The position numbers and the translations under genes were made by a program. A DNA stretch of 64,000 nt from Cichorium intybus (taxonomy: Eukaryota; Streptophyta; Magnoliopsida; Asterales; Asteraceae), in the NCBI GenBank assembly GCA_023525715.1, contig CM042015.1, positions 89,258,250 through 89,322,249 of the forward strand. Direction: 5' to 3'. Below, one piece after another: positions 1 through 10,413 of the stretch; positions within the stretch are counted from its first letter, which is position 1; each line of letters opens with the position of its first letter. The notes beneath the pieces were generated by a model, which saw only the letters and a program-made list of their open reading frames with translations, did not search any database and was not told the DNA's origin.

Positions 1-545
1 TTCGGAATAAACAAAGGTCGAACAAAATGTAAATAGAAAGTATTGAGATCTCGCTCACAGATTTTGCTTGGTTGGGGCTCGAATTCCGTTCCCGTCAATA
101 GCCTCTCACCGTGAAAATTGAAGCCAGGGGTTGGTACAGGCGTCCTCCGCCGTTCACGTTAAACCACAAAAACACTAATCATCTATGATTACCCAAAGTT
201 TTTCCTGACATTTCTCCGTCTAACCTCCGTTTATTTCCCTTTTGCCATACGATTTTCTATCAAAATTTTGATACATACTTAAACCCAGACTAGAAGCGCT
301 TGGACTTGGCTGCAATCAAAAAAGAGTAAGGGACCACAGCTTCACCATTCAAAGCGTTATCATCACAACCGTGAAATGCACCAGTCGAGAAAATCGTCCA
401 GTTACATACCACAATCGGCTCTCGAGAACCTAGATGGAGCCAATTTTAATAGATTTATTGGTGGAACCAGCTTCCACCCGTCACTTTTTGAGTGGAGATT
501 CCAAATATATTCTATTCTACCTCTCTCAAAAAGCCAGGAAGATGA
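1..545. other. Flank with no recognised gene
   Basis: No domain, RNA gene or repeat structure is recognised. A 65-codon ORF at 376-573 (+) has no motif I know and may be chance. The next bases, read in another frame, look like a PPR relic (see next entry), so this stretch could be eroded gene sequence. Confidence 0.3.
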
Positions 546-641
546 TCTAAGGGCAAAACAAATATGGCAGTAGGATACGCATACAACCTGCTCGATGAAA
601 TGTCTAAGAGAGATGTTACCTCTTGAAGTGTCATGCTTCCG
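546..641 (+). pseudogene. PPR-protein-like fragment with a stop codon
   Basis: Read from 546, the frame gives ...NMAVGYAYNLLDEMSKRD followed by VTS, a stop, then SVM. This resembles the A-x-N-L-F-D-E-M-x-x-R-D-V-x-S-W segment of plant organellar PPR (PLS-type) RNA-binding proteins. The conserved Trp position is TGA at 624-626, one transition from TGG. Only about one repeat is recognisable. The young copia element starts 49 bp downstream and no continuation is obvious beyond it. The match is by motif memory over a short stretch, so it could be coincidence. Confidence 0.4.
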
Positions 642-690
642 GTCGACATTAAAACCAATAGACCAATCGAAGACCTAGGTCATAAAGGTC

Positions 691-942
691 TGTTGGGAAT
701 CCTAAGTTCAGTAGGTTCACTATTCATCTAACTAGTGCCAGACAAATTGATTGTGTGAATCAATTTGTCTAAAACCTTTTATGATTTCTATTTTATAAAT
801 AGCTGTGTATAACGAGCTATGTAGTACACAGATCATGAAAACACTGTAATTGGTTTTTGAGTTCATATTTCCAATTATAATCAAAGAGTACATTTTGATA
901 GTTATTGTGTATAATACGTATTCAATTGTGTTGTGTACTTGA
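691..942 (+). repeat. 5' LTR of Copia-I
   Basis: 252 bp, starting TGTTGGGAATCC and ending GTACTTGA. A TATAAATA-like box lies near 796 within an AT-rich U3, so the LTR should carry the promoter for genomic RNA. It matches 5243-5494 except at position 713. Confidence 0.95.
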
Positions 943-944
943 AT

Positions 945-956
945 TGGTATCAGAGC
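945..956 (+). other. Primer-binding site of Copia-I (tRNA-iMet)
   Basis: TGGTATCAGAGC, complementary to the 3' end of plant initiator tRNA-Met, lies 2 bp after the 5' LTR. Minus-strand DNA synthesis starts here. Confidence 0.93.
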
Positions 957-985
957 GGTATTATACCTGACAATCCGAGTAGAAG

Positions 986-3900
986 ATGTCAGATATAGAA
1001 GATCCACCTGCTACTCCTCCGATGAGAATCAAGGAAGTCGGGAACACATCGGTGACCTGTCCGATGTTAACCCAGACAAATTACACTGTCTGGGCTCTAC
1101 GCATGAAGGTCGTCCTGCGTATACATAAAGTTTGGTCAGAAATTGAGCCTGGAACAACTACATCTGAAGAAAAGGACTGCTTAGCAGTAGGTCTAATATA
1201 CCAAGCAATTCCCGAAGCCCTTGTGATGCAAATTGGAGATATCAGTTCTGCAAAAACTCTTTGGGAAGCAATCAAAACCCGCCAAATTGGAGCCGATCGG
1301 GTGAAAGAGGCTCGGCTTCAAACTCTAGCCACCGATTTCGATCGGTTGAAGATGAGTGAAACCGAGTCAATAGACTCGTTTGTCGGAAAATTATCGGGGT
1401 TAGCTACGAAGTCCGCATCCCTCGGTGAAACAATCGAAGAAATGAAACTAGTAAAGAAACTATTGAAGGTAGTACCTCGTCGGTTCATACACCTTGTCGC
1501 ATCTCTCGAGCAGGTGCTCGATCTGAAGACCGTCGGCTTCGACGATGTGGTCGGCCGACTGAAAGCGTACGAGGAACGCATCCGAGGAGAAGACGGTGGA
1601 GATGAACAAGGGAGAGTTCTCTTTACCCGATCCGGCGGTGGCAGTGGCGGAAACTCGAGCTCCGGCGGAGGCGGAGGATCGCAAAAGGGAGGCGGTGGCT
1701 CTGGATCGTCGTCGGGGAAGACGTGGTCAAAAGCGAACAGAGGGAAGGGATTTGCGTATGGCTCCGATTCGGGGTCTTTTAATCGAAATGGTTCAGGTGG
1801 GTCGGGAGGTGGATCCGGGTCTGTAGGATCCGGCGGGTCAGGCACAAGAGAAAACCGGCCCAGTTCGGCCCAAAATAGTAACAAGCCCAAAAACAAGCCA
1901 AATTTTAATTCGGACTCGAACCGTAACCCGAAAAAAGATCTGTCAAAAATTATTTGTTACAGATGCGATAAATCGGGCCACTACGCATCCAAATGTCCGG
2001 ACCGAATCCAAAAATTCCAAGAAATGAATTTTGCAGAACAAGAAGATGCCGATGAAACCGTATTTATTCACGAGACCGTATTTTTGAACGAAGCGAAGGT
2101 GATACCATCTAAATACAATTCACAAGAAAATGATGTGTGGTATTTGGACAACGGAGCGAGTAATCACATGACGGGAAATCGCTCATTTTTCTCCGAACTC
2201 GACGAAGGAATAACCGGCAAAGTAAAATTTGGCGATAATTCGAGTGTCGCGATCAAAGGAAAAGGCTCAATAATTTTTCAGGGAAAATCAGGCCAACAAC
2301 GTTTGATAACGGAGATTTATTTCATTCCGGATCTGAAAAATAATATTTTCAGTCTCGGACAAGCAACTGAAGCCGGATGCGATATTCGGATGAAAGACAA
2401 TTATTTGACGATGCACGATGCCTACAACTGCTTATTAATGAAGGTACAACGATCTCCAAATCGACTTTATAAAATAAAATTGTCTATTGGTGAACCGAAT
2501 TGCCTTCATTCAAGACTAAGTGAAGACACATGGCGCTGGCATGCAAGACTTGGGCACATTAATTTCGAGTCATTGAAAAAAATGTCCAAGAAAAATCTCG
2601 TCAAAGGGTTACCACACCTTGACAGTGACAATCAATTATGTGAATCTTGTTTGGTAGGCAAACAAACAAGAAAGTCATTTCCATTAATGACGACGTACAA
2701 AGCGACACAACCTTTGGAGCTCGTTCACGGTGACTTATGCGGCCCGATCACACCGTCAACGATAGGTCATAATCGGTACATTTTCACATTAATTGATGAT
2801 TTTTCAAGGTATATGTGGATTTTTCTCTTAAAAGAGAAAAGTGAGGTGTTTTTACACTTCAAGAAATTCAAAGCTTTGGCGGAGAATGAGCTCGGAAAGT
2901 CTTTGAAGGTGTTTCGAAGTGATCGAGGAGGTGAGTTTACTTCGCTCGAATTTAATTCCTTTTGTGATATAAATGGAATCAAACGCCATCTTACCGCCCC
3001 ATATACACTACAACAAAACGGTATTGTGGAACGAAGAAACCGAACGTTAATGGACATGACACGAAGTATCATGAAGGCGATGCATGTTCCAAATAATTTA
3101 TGGGGAGAAGCGGTAAAACACTCCACAAATCTGATCAACCGTGTTTACACAAGAGTCCTTGGTGATACAACTCCTTACGAGAAGTTGTATAAAAGAAAAC
3201 CGAATCTAGAGAATGTTCGTATCTTTGGGTGTCTAGCATATGCAAAAGTTGAACCAGTGAATCTCAAGAAGTTGGATGCAAGATCAAGACCACTAGTACA
3301 TCTTGGCTCTGAACCGGGCACGAAAGCTTATCGGCTTTTTAACCCGGCTACACAAAAAATAATCGTAAGTCGAGACGTTATTTTTGACGAGACAAAATGG
3401 TGGGATTGGGTCAAAGAAGCAAGTACCAAAAATGAAGAACCAGGGTCATTCTTAGTTCCATGGGAATATCCAGAGAATGAAACGAACAACCAAGGAAACG
3501 ATACCGAACCAATTGAATCAGACCATGAAATTGAAGACGGAGTACAGGTTCAAGAAGACGAGCAACCAAATCCGGTCATCAACACCCAACATCGAAGGTC
3601 TACGAGACAAAGGAATCTTCCGATTCGACTTCAAGATTATGTGCTTAATCTTAACAACCTGGAAGAACTTCTCCTAACAACCAGTGACGAACCAGTATCA
3701 GTTGAAGAGGCGAAGAAAGAACCAGAGTGGGTTAAAGCCATGAATGCGGAAATCAATTCAATCAACAAGAATAATACGTGGACTCTCGTGAACAAGCCTA
3801 TGGGGGTGAAGGCGATTGGACTCAAATGGGTGTACAAACTGAAGAAAAATGCAGATGGCACCATAAACAAACACAAGGCAAGGTTGGTTGCTAAAGGGTA

Positions 3901-5227
3901 CGTGCAACAACCTGGTATTGATTTCCAAGAGGTATTTGCTCCGGTAGCTCGCATTGAAACCATCAGGTTTCTCATTGCCTTAGCCGCTACTAATGGGTGG
4001 GAACTTCACCACTTGGATGTCAAAACGGCTTTCTTACATGGAGAGTTGAAGGAAACCGTTTATGTGTTTCAACCGGAAGGCTACATAAGGAAAGGCGAAG
4101 AGCACAAGGTGTATCGTCTTTCAAAAGCGTTATATGGCCTTAGACAAGCACCAAGAGCATGGAATACGAAACTTGATGGAATTTTGAGGGGAATGAAATT
4201 TCACAAGTGCATGAAAGAACCATCGGTGTACCGGAAGAACGAAGGATCTAACTTGCTAATTTTAGCAATTTATGTTGATGACTTATTTGTTACAGGTACA
4301 AATTTGAACATGATCAAAAGGTTCAAATTTGATATGTCCAAGAACTTCGAGATGTCTGATCTTGGAAGATTAACTTACTACCTGGGCATTGAAGTCAAAC
4401 AGGAAGAATCAGGGATTACAATTAACCAAGAAGCGTATGCACAACGCATTCTGAAGGAAGCCGGTTTACATGATTGCAATCCGTCCCACATTCCGATGGA
4501 TCCAGGAACAAAATTGTCAAAGGCTGAAGATGAATCCGAAATCGACCCGACACAATATCGAAAGGTGGTGGGATGCCTTAGATATCTCTTGCAAACAAGA
4601 CCTGATATGGCATATGCGGTTGGAGTTATTAGCCGATATATGCAGAATCCAAGAGAATCACATGGTAATGTAATCAAACACATTCTAAGGTACTTACGTG
4701 GAACAACTGGATACGGAATCAAGTATGAGAGGATGGGGCAAAAACGACTTATTGGTTACAGTGATAGTAGTCACAATGTTGATCCAGATGATGGAAGAAG
4801 CACAACCGGTCACATTTTCTACTATGGGTCGTCTCCAATAACCTGGTGTTCGCAAAAGCAAGATACCGTTGCTTTATCATCTTGCGAGGCAGAGTTCATG
4901 GCAGCCACCGCGGTTGCTTGTCAAGCAATATGGCTTCAAGATTTGCTAGGAGAAATCATGAACAAGGTGCAAGATAAGGCGGTTCTTAGGATTGATAACA
5001 AGTCGGCTATCGAACTAACGAAGAATCCAGTTTTTCACGGAAGAAGTAAACACATTCACACGAGATTCCACTTCATTCGTAACTGTGTTGAAAAGGAACA
5101 AGTGGAGGTTGAGTACATTCCTGGTGTAGAACAAAAGGCAGACATTCTCACGAAACCATTGTCTCGAACCAAGTTCAAAGAAATGAGGAGCTTGATCGGG
5201 AACAAAGACGTCTCTAGAAGAACTTAG
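986..5227 (+). CDS. Copia-I Gag-Pol polyprotein, 1413 aa
   Basis: One ORF from ATG at 986 to TAG at 5225-5227 encodes the whole replication machinery. Order: Gag N-terminal domain (about 25-215); a Gly/Ser-rich low-complexity stretch (about 218-300); CCHC zinc knuckle C324, C327, H332, C337; aspartic protease with D388-N389-G390; integrase HHCC H519, H524, C552, C555 and catalytic D583, D646, E682 (35 residues between the last two); reverse transcriptase with YVDD at 1096-1099; RNase H with E1301 in SCEAEF. The protease motif is DNG rather than DSG or DTG; I recall WYLDNGASNHMTG in many plant copia elements, so I do not call it a defect. All catalytic residues checked are present. Gag and Pol share one frame, so any Gag excess must be made without frameshifting. 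The 5' leader is short (43 bp after the LTR). Confidence 0.95.
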   Translation: MSDIEDPPATPPMRIKEVGNTSVTCPMLTQTNYTVWALRMKVVLRIHKVWSEIEPGTTTSEEKDCLAVGLIYQAIPEALVMQIGDISSAKTLWEAIKTRQIGADRVKEARLQTLATDFDRLKMSETESIDSFVGKLSGLATKSASLGETIEEMKLVKKLLKVVPRRFIHLVASLEQVLDLKTVGFDDVVGRLKAYEERIRGEDGGDEQGRVLFTRSGGGSGGNSSSGGGGGSQKGGGGSGSSSGKTWSKANRGKGFAYGSDSGSFNRNGSGGSGGGSGSVGSGGSGTRENRPSSAQNSNKPKNKPNFNSDSNRNPKKDLSKIICYRCDKSGHYASKCPDRIQKFQEMNFAEQEDADETVFIHETVFLNEAKVIPSKYNSQENDVWYLDNGASNHMTGNRSFFSELDEGITGKVKFGDNSSVAIKGKGSIIFQGKSGQQRLITEIYFIPDLKNNIFSLGQATEAGCDIRMKDNYLTMHDAYNCLLMKVQRSPNRLYKIKLSIGEPNCLHSRLSEDTWRWHARLGHINFESLKKMSKKNLVKGLPHLDSDNQLCESCLVGKQTRKSFPLMTTYKATQPLELVHGDLCGPITPSTIGHNRYIFTLIDDFSRYMWIFLLKEKSEVFLHFKKFKALAENELGKSLKVFRSDRGGEFTSLEFNSFCDINGIKRHLTAPYTLQQNGIVERRNRTLMDMTRSIMKAMHVPNNLWGEAVKHSTNLINRVYTRVLGDTTPYEKLYKRKPNLENVRIFGCLAYAKVEPVNLKKLDARSRPLVHLGSEPGTKAYRLFNPATQKIIVSRDVIFDETKWWDWVKEASTKNEEPGSFLVPWEYPENETNNQGNDTEPIESDHEIEDGVQVQEDEQPNPVINTQHRRSTRQRNLPIRLQDYVLNLNNLEELLLTTSDEPVSVEEAKKEPEWVKAMNAEINSINKNNTWTLVNKPMGVKAIGLKWVYKLKKNADGTINKHKARLVAKGYVQQPGIDFQEVFAPVARIETIRFLIALAATNGWELHHLDVKTAFLHGELKETVYVFQPEGYIRKGEEHKVYRLSKALYGLRQAPRAWNTKLDGILRGMKFHKCMKEPSVYRKNEGSNLLILAIYVDDLFVTGTNLNMIKRFKFDMSKNFEMSDLGRLTYYLGIEVKQEESGITINQEAYAQRILKEAGLHDCNPSHIPMDPGTKLSKAEDESEIDPTQYRKVVGCLRYLLQTRPDMAYAVGVISRYMQNPRESHGNVIKHILRYLRGTTGYGIKYERMGQKRLIGYSDSSHNVDPDDGRSTTGHIFYYGSSPITWCSQKQDTVALSSCEAEFMAATAVACQAIWLQDLLGEIMNKVQDKAVLRIDNKSAIELTKNPVFHGRSKHIHTRFHFIRNCVEKEQVEVEYIPGVEQKADILTKPLSRTKFKEMRSLIGNKDVSRRT

Positions 5228-5242
5228 AGATTCGGAGGTGAT
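5228..5242 (+). other. Polypurine tract of Copia-I
   Basis: AGATTCGGAGGTGAT lies between the stop codon and the 3' LTR. It is the plus-strand primer region, only moderately purine-pure, with no 3' untranslated spacer. Confidence 0.75.
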
Positions 5243-5494
5243 TGTTGGGAATCCTAAGTTCAGTGGGTTCACTATTCATCTAACTAGTGCCAGACAAATT
5301 GATTGTGTGAATCAATTTGTCTAAAACCTTTTATGATTTCTATTTTATAAATAGCTGTGTATAACGAGCTATGTAGTACACAGATCATGAAAACACTGTA
5401 ATTGGTTTTTGAGTTCATATTTCCAATTATAATCAAAGAGTACATTTTGATAGTTATTGTGTATAATACGTATTCAATTGTGTTGTGTACTTGA
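5243..5494 (+). repeat. 3' LTR of Copia-I
   Basis: 252 bp, identical to the 5' LTR by eye except G at 5265. It is followed directly by target duplication AGGTC (5495-5499). Confidence 0.95.
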
Positions 5495-5499
5495 AGGTC

Positions 5500-7065
5500 C
5501 ACGTGCGAATTCTAATCTAGCTTCAAGACGGTGATGATTGCAATGCTTGTTGGATTCAATTGCGTCTGATTTTATTTTTTTTGCGACTCCAATGGCTCGA
5601 CCTTTTGACTACGGTGACACTCCAACGGTGACCCCTGCAGCCTTGATAATTGATCAGCTTGCTCAGAGATTATACCAACAGCTGAAAGCTATGGAGCGAT
5701 AATGCTGACAGATGTGAAAATCGAGATGATTAAATTCAAATCCTATAAGCTTACTCATGCACCATCCCTTCAAAATTAAACCTGATGCAATTAGCAGCCC
5801 TAGTCAAGAAAACACCAGGATCGTAACAAGATCAGGTGTTGTTTTCCCTCTTCACCACCTAGTTGCTTGACATCTAGTACAAAGTCTAGACTAATCTCGG
5901 GTACAAAACCATCGATGCTATCAATTAATTACAAAAGCACCCAAAGAACCAATACATATCTCGATTCAATGCAGCTACACCACAGCAACCTTCCCATCAT
6001 TTGGTTCTCAAAGCAACCACTGCTTTAAACCTCAAAATCTCATCACACTTCTCCAATGTTTCTAAAGAATTCGGATATCTCAAAAGGATATATCAATGTG
6101 AACCAAATCAAGGGAAAAAGGGTAACAATCTTCTAATGGCCTCATTGAGTTCATTTTTTATTATGAAGACCTTTTGTGCGAACCAGACAGATGCAGAGCT
6201 CTCAGACCGTCATTCTGAGAGTCCGAGAGCGATGTGCCTAGCGAAAACTAAAGTATATGTCAACCATCGTATCTCGACAGCTAAGTACTACACGCATCTA
6301 CTCATCAAATCAAGAACATATCCCAGTCTGAGCTTTCGACCCTTATTATCCTCGCCACCTGCCCCTATATTAAAAGGGGGAGGGGGTAAGATACCCATCA
6401 GCGATACGAAGAAAGGCTCACTAGCTATGTACCCGCATATTCGTTCTGGGAACAAAGCACAATCAAGACATCATTCAGGAATAACTAATTTCAAGGATGC
6501 TCCACAGAGTTTTCCTGTCTCTCGGCACGGACTCTGGTTACTAGAATTTTGCACAGTTAATCCCCAACGTGTTTTTCCCATCTAGTTTATACAAGGAAGA
6601 AGAAGTCAGAGGCAACTCACCATTTGTTTGTACAAATATCTCATATCTTCGGTGCATCCAAATAAAACAATGAAAACTGAAAGTAAGAGAGATTGATTAA
6701 CATGTTGAAAGTCAATTCGGAGACCTTATTTTCCATAGTTAATAGGTTTTTAAAATTAAAATTATTAAGAATGGCTACATATTCTTGCTCCTCGATCCAC
6801 TAATTTCACTATAATTCCTCTGACGATGATCGACAACAATCCTTATATGCTCATTTGCAACACCCAAGGTATCTGAATTGCTTATATCTTCATACAAAAC
6901 AGAACCCATGGTTTTTTGGTGTAAATATAACAATACTACAAATTTGAAATATGAAAGTTATAAAAGGAAACCAAAGTTATTAGGAAGTTATTCACCATAT
7001 TGTTTACAAACGTGAAGTTGCGCTGTGCCAAAACGGTTCATTACGATATTCCCACGAACACTTCC
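5500..7065. other. Unassigned flank; possible LTR-like debris
   Basis: No gene is recognised. A 36-codon ATG ORF at 5592-5702 (starting MARPFDYGDTP) has coding-like composition but no known motif. Around 6360-6390 a TATA-like CTATATTAAAAGGGGG sequence sits among moderately GC-rich DNA, a layout seen in gypsy-type LTRs, but no matching second copy or termini were found. A long open frame at 6001-6585 lacks an ATG start and any recognisable domain. Confidence 0.25.
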
Positions 7066-7578
7066 TTATAAACAATGTTTTTTTGTCAAAGTCTCATCTG
7101 TCATATCTTCATCTGAATTTTGAATGGCCAAACCTTTTCTTGTTGTTACTAGAGAAACAGCCACAAATAATTGATCGTGTGTGAAAACTTGCTTAGGTAG
7201 ATATATCCCAACCTTATTTAGTGATTGTCCTTGACTCTTGTTGATTGTCATTGCGAAGCAAATGGTCAATGGTAGTTGCCTCCTATTGAGTTTAAATGGC
7301 CATTCTGATTCATTTGGTGACATTAAGATTCGAGGGATTGTGACTTTGTTTCCCTCATCCGTTCCTGACATGACTTGTGCTTCAACATACCATTTTCCTA
7401 GATTAGTGATGCGCAACCATGTGGCATTGCATAGTCTAGCAGCTTGATTAAGATTTCGGACCAGCATGATTGGTGCACCTATTTTAAGATTGAGTGCATC
7501 CCACATCCGACATAACCGCACTTGGATAACCCAATCTTCTCTGGATGAATGAAGCTCACTTATCTTAGCATATGCCAT
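7066..7578 (-). pseudogene. Helitron remnant: RPA-like start fused to PIF1-like helicase C-terminus
   Basis: A 170-aa ORF with a true ATG. Residues 1-30 (MAYAKISELH..., EDWVIQVRLCRMW) resemble the start of plant RPA70-type OB-fold proteins carried by Helitrons. Residues 31-150 match the C-terminal end of the Helitron PIF1-like helicase: LKIGAPIMLVRNLN, then IPRI, then FAMTINKSQGQSL (motif V), then HDQLFVAVSLV (motif VI). Motif VI normally reads VAxSRV; the arginine finger is Leu143 here, so helicase activity is not expected. The two genes are separate in autonomous Helitrons, so this is a deletion fusion, perhaps at the shared ALN. No Rep/HUH domain or Helitron 3' hairpin was found nearby on this strand. 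Confidence 0.8.
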
Positions 7579-8084
7579 CTAAATGGTGAAAGTTGATGAT
7601 AAAAATGAAATCTTTTCGTGTGGTTTAAGTTCACTATTTATATTAAACTATTGAAGGTTTATTTTAATGTCTCAACTCTCCAACTTCCAACTAATGTTAT
7701 TGACATTAAACCATAATTACTTAAAACCAACTAATGGGTTAATACCATTATTATCATTAAACCACAATTATTTGAAACCAATTACTGGATTAACACCAGG
7801 AGTTACAAATTTAAAGAAAAACCTGGAAAATCAAACCGCATCCTAAGATGGTAGGTAATGGTATCGTGAAGTTGCTCCTAAAATCCTGAATTTTACAAAC
7901 CATAAGCTTAGAATAAATATGATATTTATGTTGCTTTGCCATTAAACTTAATGCCTAACTATTTTAATATAAAAATTGTAAACCTGAGTCAAGTAGGCAC
8001 TGGTTGCTTTTTCCAAAGACGGGCATTTTATAGAGGACCATCATCAGATATTAAAAGTAGCGTGACAACCCAATCAATTCAATC
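7579..8084. other. AT-rich spacer
   Basis: No gene seen. Short repeated phrases (CATTAAACCA...AATTA...ACCAACTA near 7690-7790) suggest diverged local duplication. It may be the upstream region of the RPA-like gene within the same dead Helitron. Confidence 0.3.
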
Positions 8085-8490
8085 TAGTCAAGATGGAGGT
8101 CCGTTTTTCATTTCTTTTGGATGGAAATTGTTGTAGGGGTACATTAAATATCATTATAAATGTCAGGTTTGTTATGCAATTTGATGACTATAAAGTGAAT
8201 GATGGAGGTCTGTTTTTCTGGTTTGTAATGCAATTTGATGACTATAAATGCCAGGTTTGTTATGCAATTTGATGATTATAAATATCATTATAAATGCCAG
8301 GTTTCTTTTGGATGATCGACTATAAAGTGAAGGATGGAGGTATGTTTTTCATTTCTTTTGGATGGAAATTGTTGTAGAGGTACATTAAATATCATTATAA
8401 ATGTCAGGTTTGTTATGCGAATTTGATGATCGACTATAAAGTGAGTTCATTCTCAAATGTTTGTGAATATCATTATAAATGTGAGCTTTG
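8085..8490 (+). repeat. Scrambled tandem repeats
   Basis: Phrases such as TTTCTTTTGGATGGAAATTG, TTGTTATGCAATTTGATGA, ATCATTATAAATG and GATGGAGGT recur three to five times in varying order. This shows repeated partial duplication. No coding potential is seen. Confidence 0.7.
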
Positions 8491-8746
8491 TTATGTAATT
8501 TGATGGTTCTACTACTTTCATTCAAACTATTGAATTAAATAAAAATTATAGTATTATAAGAAATTTAGAAAATCAATGAAATATGAAAAGACATGGATAT
8601 TTAGAAAATCAATAGAAATATGAAAAGACATGGAGTTTCAAATGAATGTGATGCTTTGAAATATGCCTATATTATAATATATATAGATATAGATATATAG
8701 ATGCTTGAAACTGAGGCGGTATGAGTTTTGAATAAAAGTTGGTATA

Positions 8747-9287
8747 GAGTTAGGATATTTTGAGAACCACAAGTCCCCCGAGAACTCCCAAACCGATATT
8801 TTTTTCAAAAAACCGACCACATAGGTCTCCAAAACGCTCAAATAGGTGTCAGATCGCTGAAAAAAATTTCCGAAAAAACGACTTTTTTTTTTTTTGAAAA
8901 AATTTTGCACATGTGCAAAAAAAAAAAACTTTGCACATGTGCAAACTTTTTTATACGTACACTTTTTTTGAAAAATTTTTTTACAGAACGCCTTAAATAT
9001 ATGTTAGAAAGACATCCATAAAAAAAACTTGAAAAAAAATGTACGTATAAAAAACTTTGCACATGTGCAAAGTTTTTTTTTTGCACATGTACAAAGTTTT
9101 TCAAAAAAAAAAGTCGTTTTTTTCGGAAATTTTTTTCAGCGACCCGGCCCCATTTTGAGCGTCTAAGAGGCCTATGGGGTCGGTTTTTTGAAAAAAATAT
9201 CGGTTTAGGAGATATAGGATTGATTTAAAAGGAGTTGGGAGTTCTCGGGTTCTCGGGGTGAAGTTGGTTCTCAAAAGATCCTAAGTC
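8747..9287. mobile_element. Foldback/MULE-like non-autonomous TIR element, 541 bp
   Basis: The left end GAGTTAGGATATTTTGAGAA and the inverted right end GACTTAGGATCTTTTGAGAA pair. Inverted similarity continues inward through CGAGAACTCC, AACCGATATTTTTTTC and CGAAAAAACGAC. A 10-bp direct repeat AGTTGGTATA flanks it (8737-8746 and 9288-9297), consistent with Mutator-like insertion (9-11 bp). The centre carries several copies of the palindrome TTTGCACATGTGCAAA. No transposase is present. The termini share a GGAT[AC]-spacer-TGAGAAC signature with the (TA)n-associated elements listed below. Confidence 0.85.
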
Positions 9288-9297
9288 AGTTGGTATA

Positions 9298-9375
9298 AAT
9301 CTATATCTATATCTATATGTATATCTATATCTATATCTATATCTATATCTATATCTATATATCTATATCTATATA
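9298..9375 (+). repeat. (ATCTAT)n microsatellite
   Basis: About 75 bp of ATCTAT/ATCTATAT units between the foldback element and the first Helitron. A shorter (TATAGA)n patch lies at about 8676-8702 on its other side. Confidence 0.9.
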
Positions 9376-10330
9376 ACTGTTATAATAGAGGCCATTCATG
9401 AATGTGGATCAAGATAACTCAAATACTTGCACCATATTGATTTGAAACCCCCAAGACTTTTCAACTTATACTATTTAATGTCTTTGATGTTTTGGCTATA
9501 TAAGAACATCATTTTCTATACTTGGTTACTCTTAAGAACATCATTTCTCATGCTTGGTTTCTCTTGATTCTTTTTTCTCTTTCCAATTTATTTTTGTAGA
9601 ATGTGTGGAAGTTTAGTACAAGGTTGTAGTCATCTTATTTGTAAAACGAAAAGTTCAATGATACAAAGATTTGAATGTTTCAACTTTTCTAATGGTTTTA
9701 AACATGGTAATGCGCCTCTACGAATCTCCCACGGCCACTTTTGAGGAATCTGCGTTGATGAAAGAAAGCAAGTTAGTATGTTTAGAGAATTTGAGTATTT
9801 TAAACATGAATAAGAATCTTATTTTCCATGGTTAGTTAGTATCATTTGGTTTTCTTATGTTTCCAAATCTATATCTGTATAACTTTTATGTAGAATGGGT
9901 CACAATGTTGGATTTTATAGTCATATATGATGTGTAAGAGAAAAAGTTACCATGGAATACGTAATGGGATACGATCTTCAATTCTATCAAACATTTAAAG
10001 GACACAATCATACGTTTGGTGTAAACTACGGTGATGTTTTGTATTAAAAGTTAATTGATATTGTGTTTTTATAAATACACGATAAACTAAGAAATTTTCT
10101 TCGTATTGTTTTTTATCAATACATGATAGAACACTCTAAATTTTTGACCCACTAAATGAATTAACCGCACATTGTTGAAATGAATTTAGGCAAGATTTGC
10201 AATTGAAATTTAAGTATTTCACATGTTATTGTAGAAGAATCAATGATTTGAAAATTTGTGGTATCTATTCCACTTTTCAAGTTACTTTTTAGTTTAAAGT
10301 CAATAATTGGTTCGGAGTTTCTTTTTTATG

Positions 10331-10332
<2 letters not shown>

Positions 10333-10411
<79 letters not shown>
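10333..10411 (+). repeat. (TA)n microsatellite
   Basis: About 78 bp of near-perfect TA, directly before a Helitron-5'-like sequence (AATAAAAGAAGC...TTACACCATATTGATTTGAA). Confidence 0.95.

Positions 10412-10413
<2 letters not shown>

Larger units (their letters stand above)
691..5494 (+). mobile_element. Intact young Ty1/copia LTR retrotransposon (Copia-I)
   Basis: A complete element of 4804 bp. Two 252-bp LTRs differ at one visible site (A713 versus G5265). It has a methionine-tRNA primer site, one uninterrupted Gag-Pol ORF and a purine-rich tract. A 5-bp target duplication AGGTC flanks it at 686-690 and 5495-5499. Domain order (protease, integrase, reverse transcriptase, RNase H) is that of Ty1/copia. 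LTRs begin TGTTGG and end TTGA rather than the usual CA, with the end fixed by the duplication. One difference in 252 bp means a recent insertion. It looks autonomous and may still be competent; expression is not visible from sequence. Confidence 0.96.

Noticed and set aside
1318..1896. Proline-rich 192-aa minus-strand ORF
   Set aside because: It is the antisense of the Gly/Ser-rich part of Copia-I Gag, with no independent motif.
2147..2155. Protease motif DNG in Copia-I as an inactivating change
   Set aside because: I recall DNG at this position in many plant copia elements, and the rest of the ORF is intact.
6001..6585. 194-codon open frame
   Set aside because: It starts at TTG, shows no known domain, and has irregular composition; no plant gene structure supports it.
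8638..9104. Two overlapping minus-strand ORFs with HVQ repeats
   Set aside because: They translate the TTTGCACATGTGCAAA palindromes and A/T runs of the foldback element.
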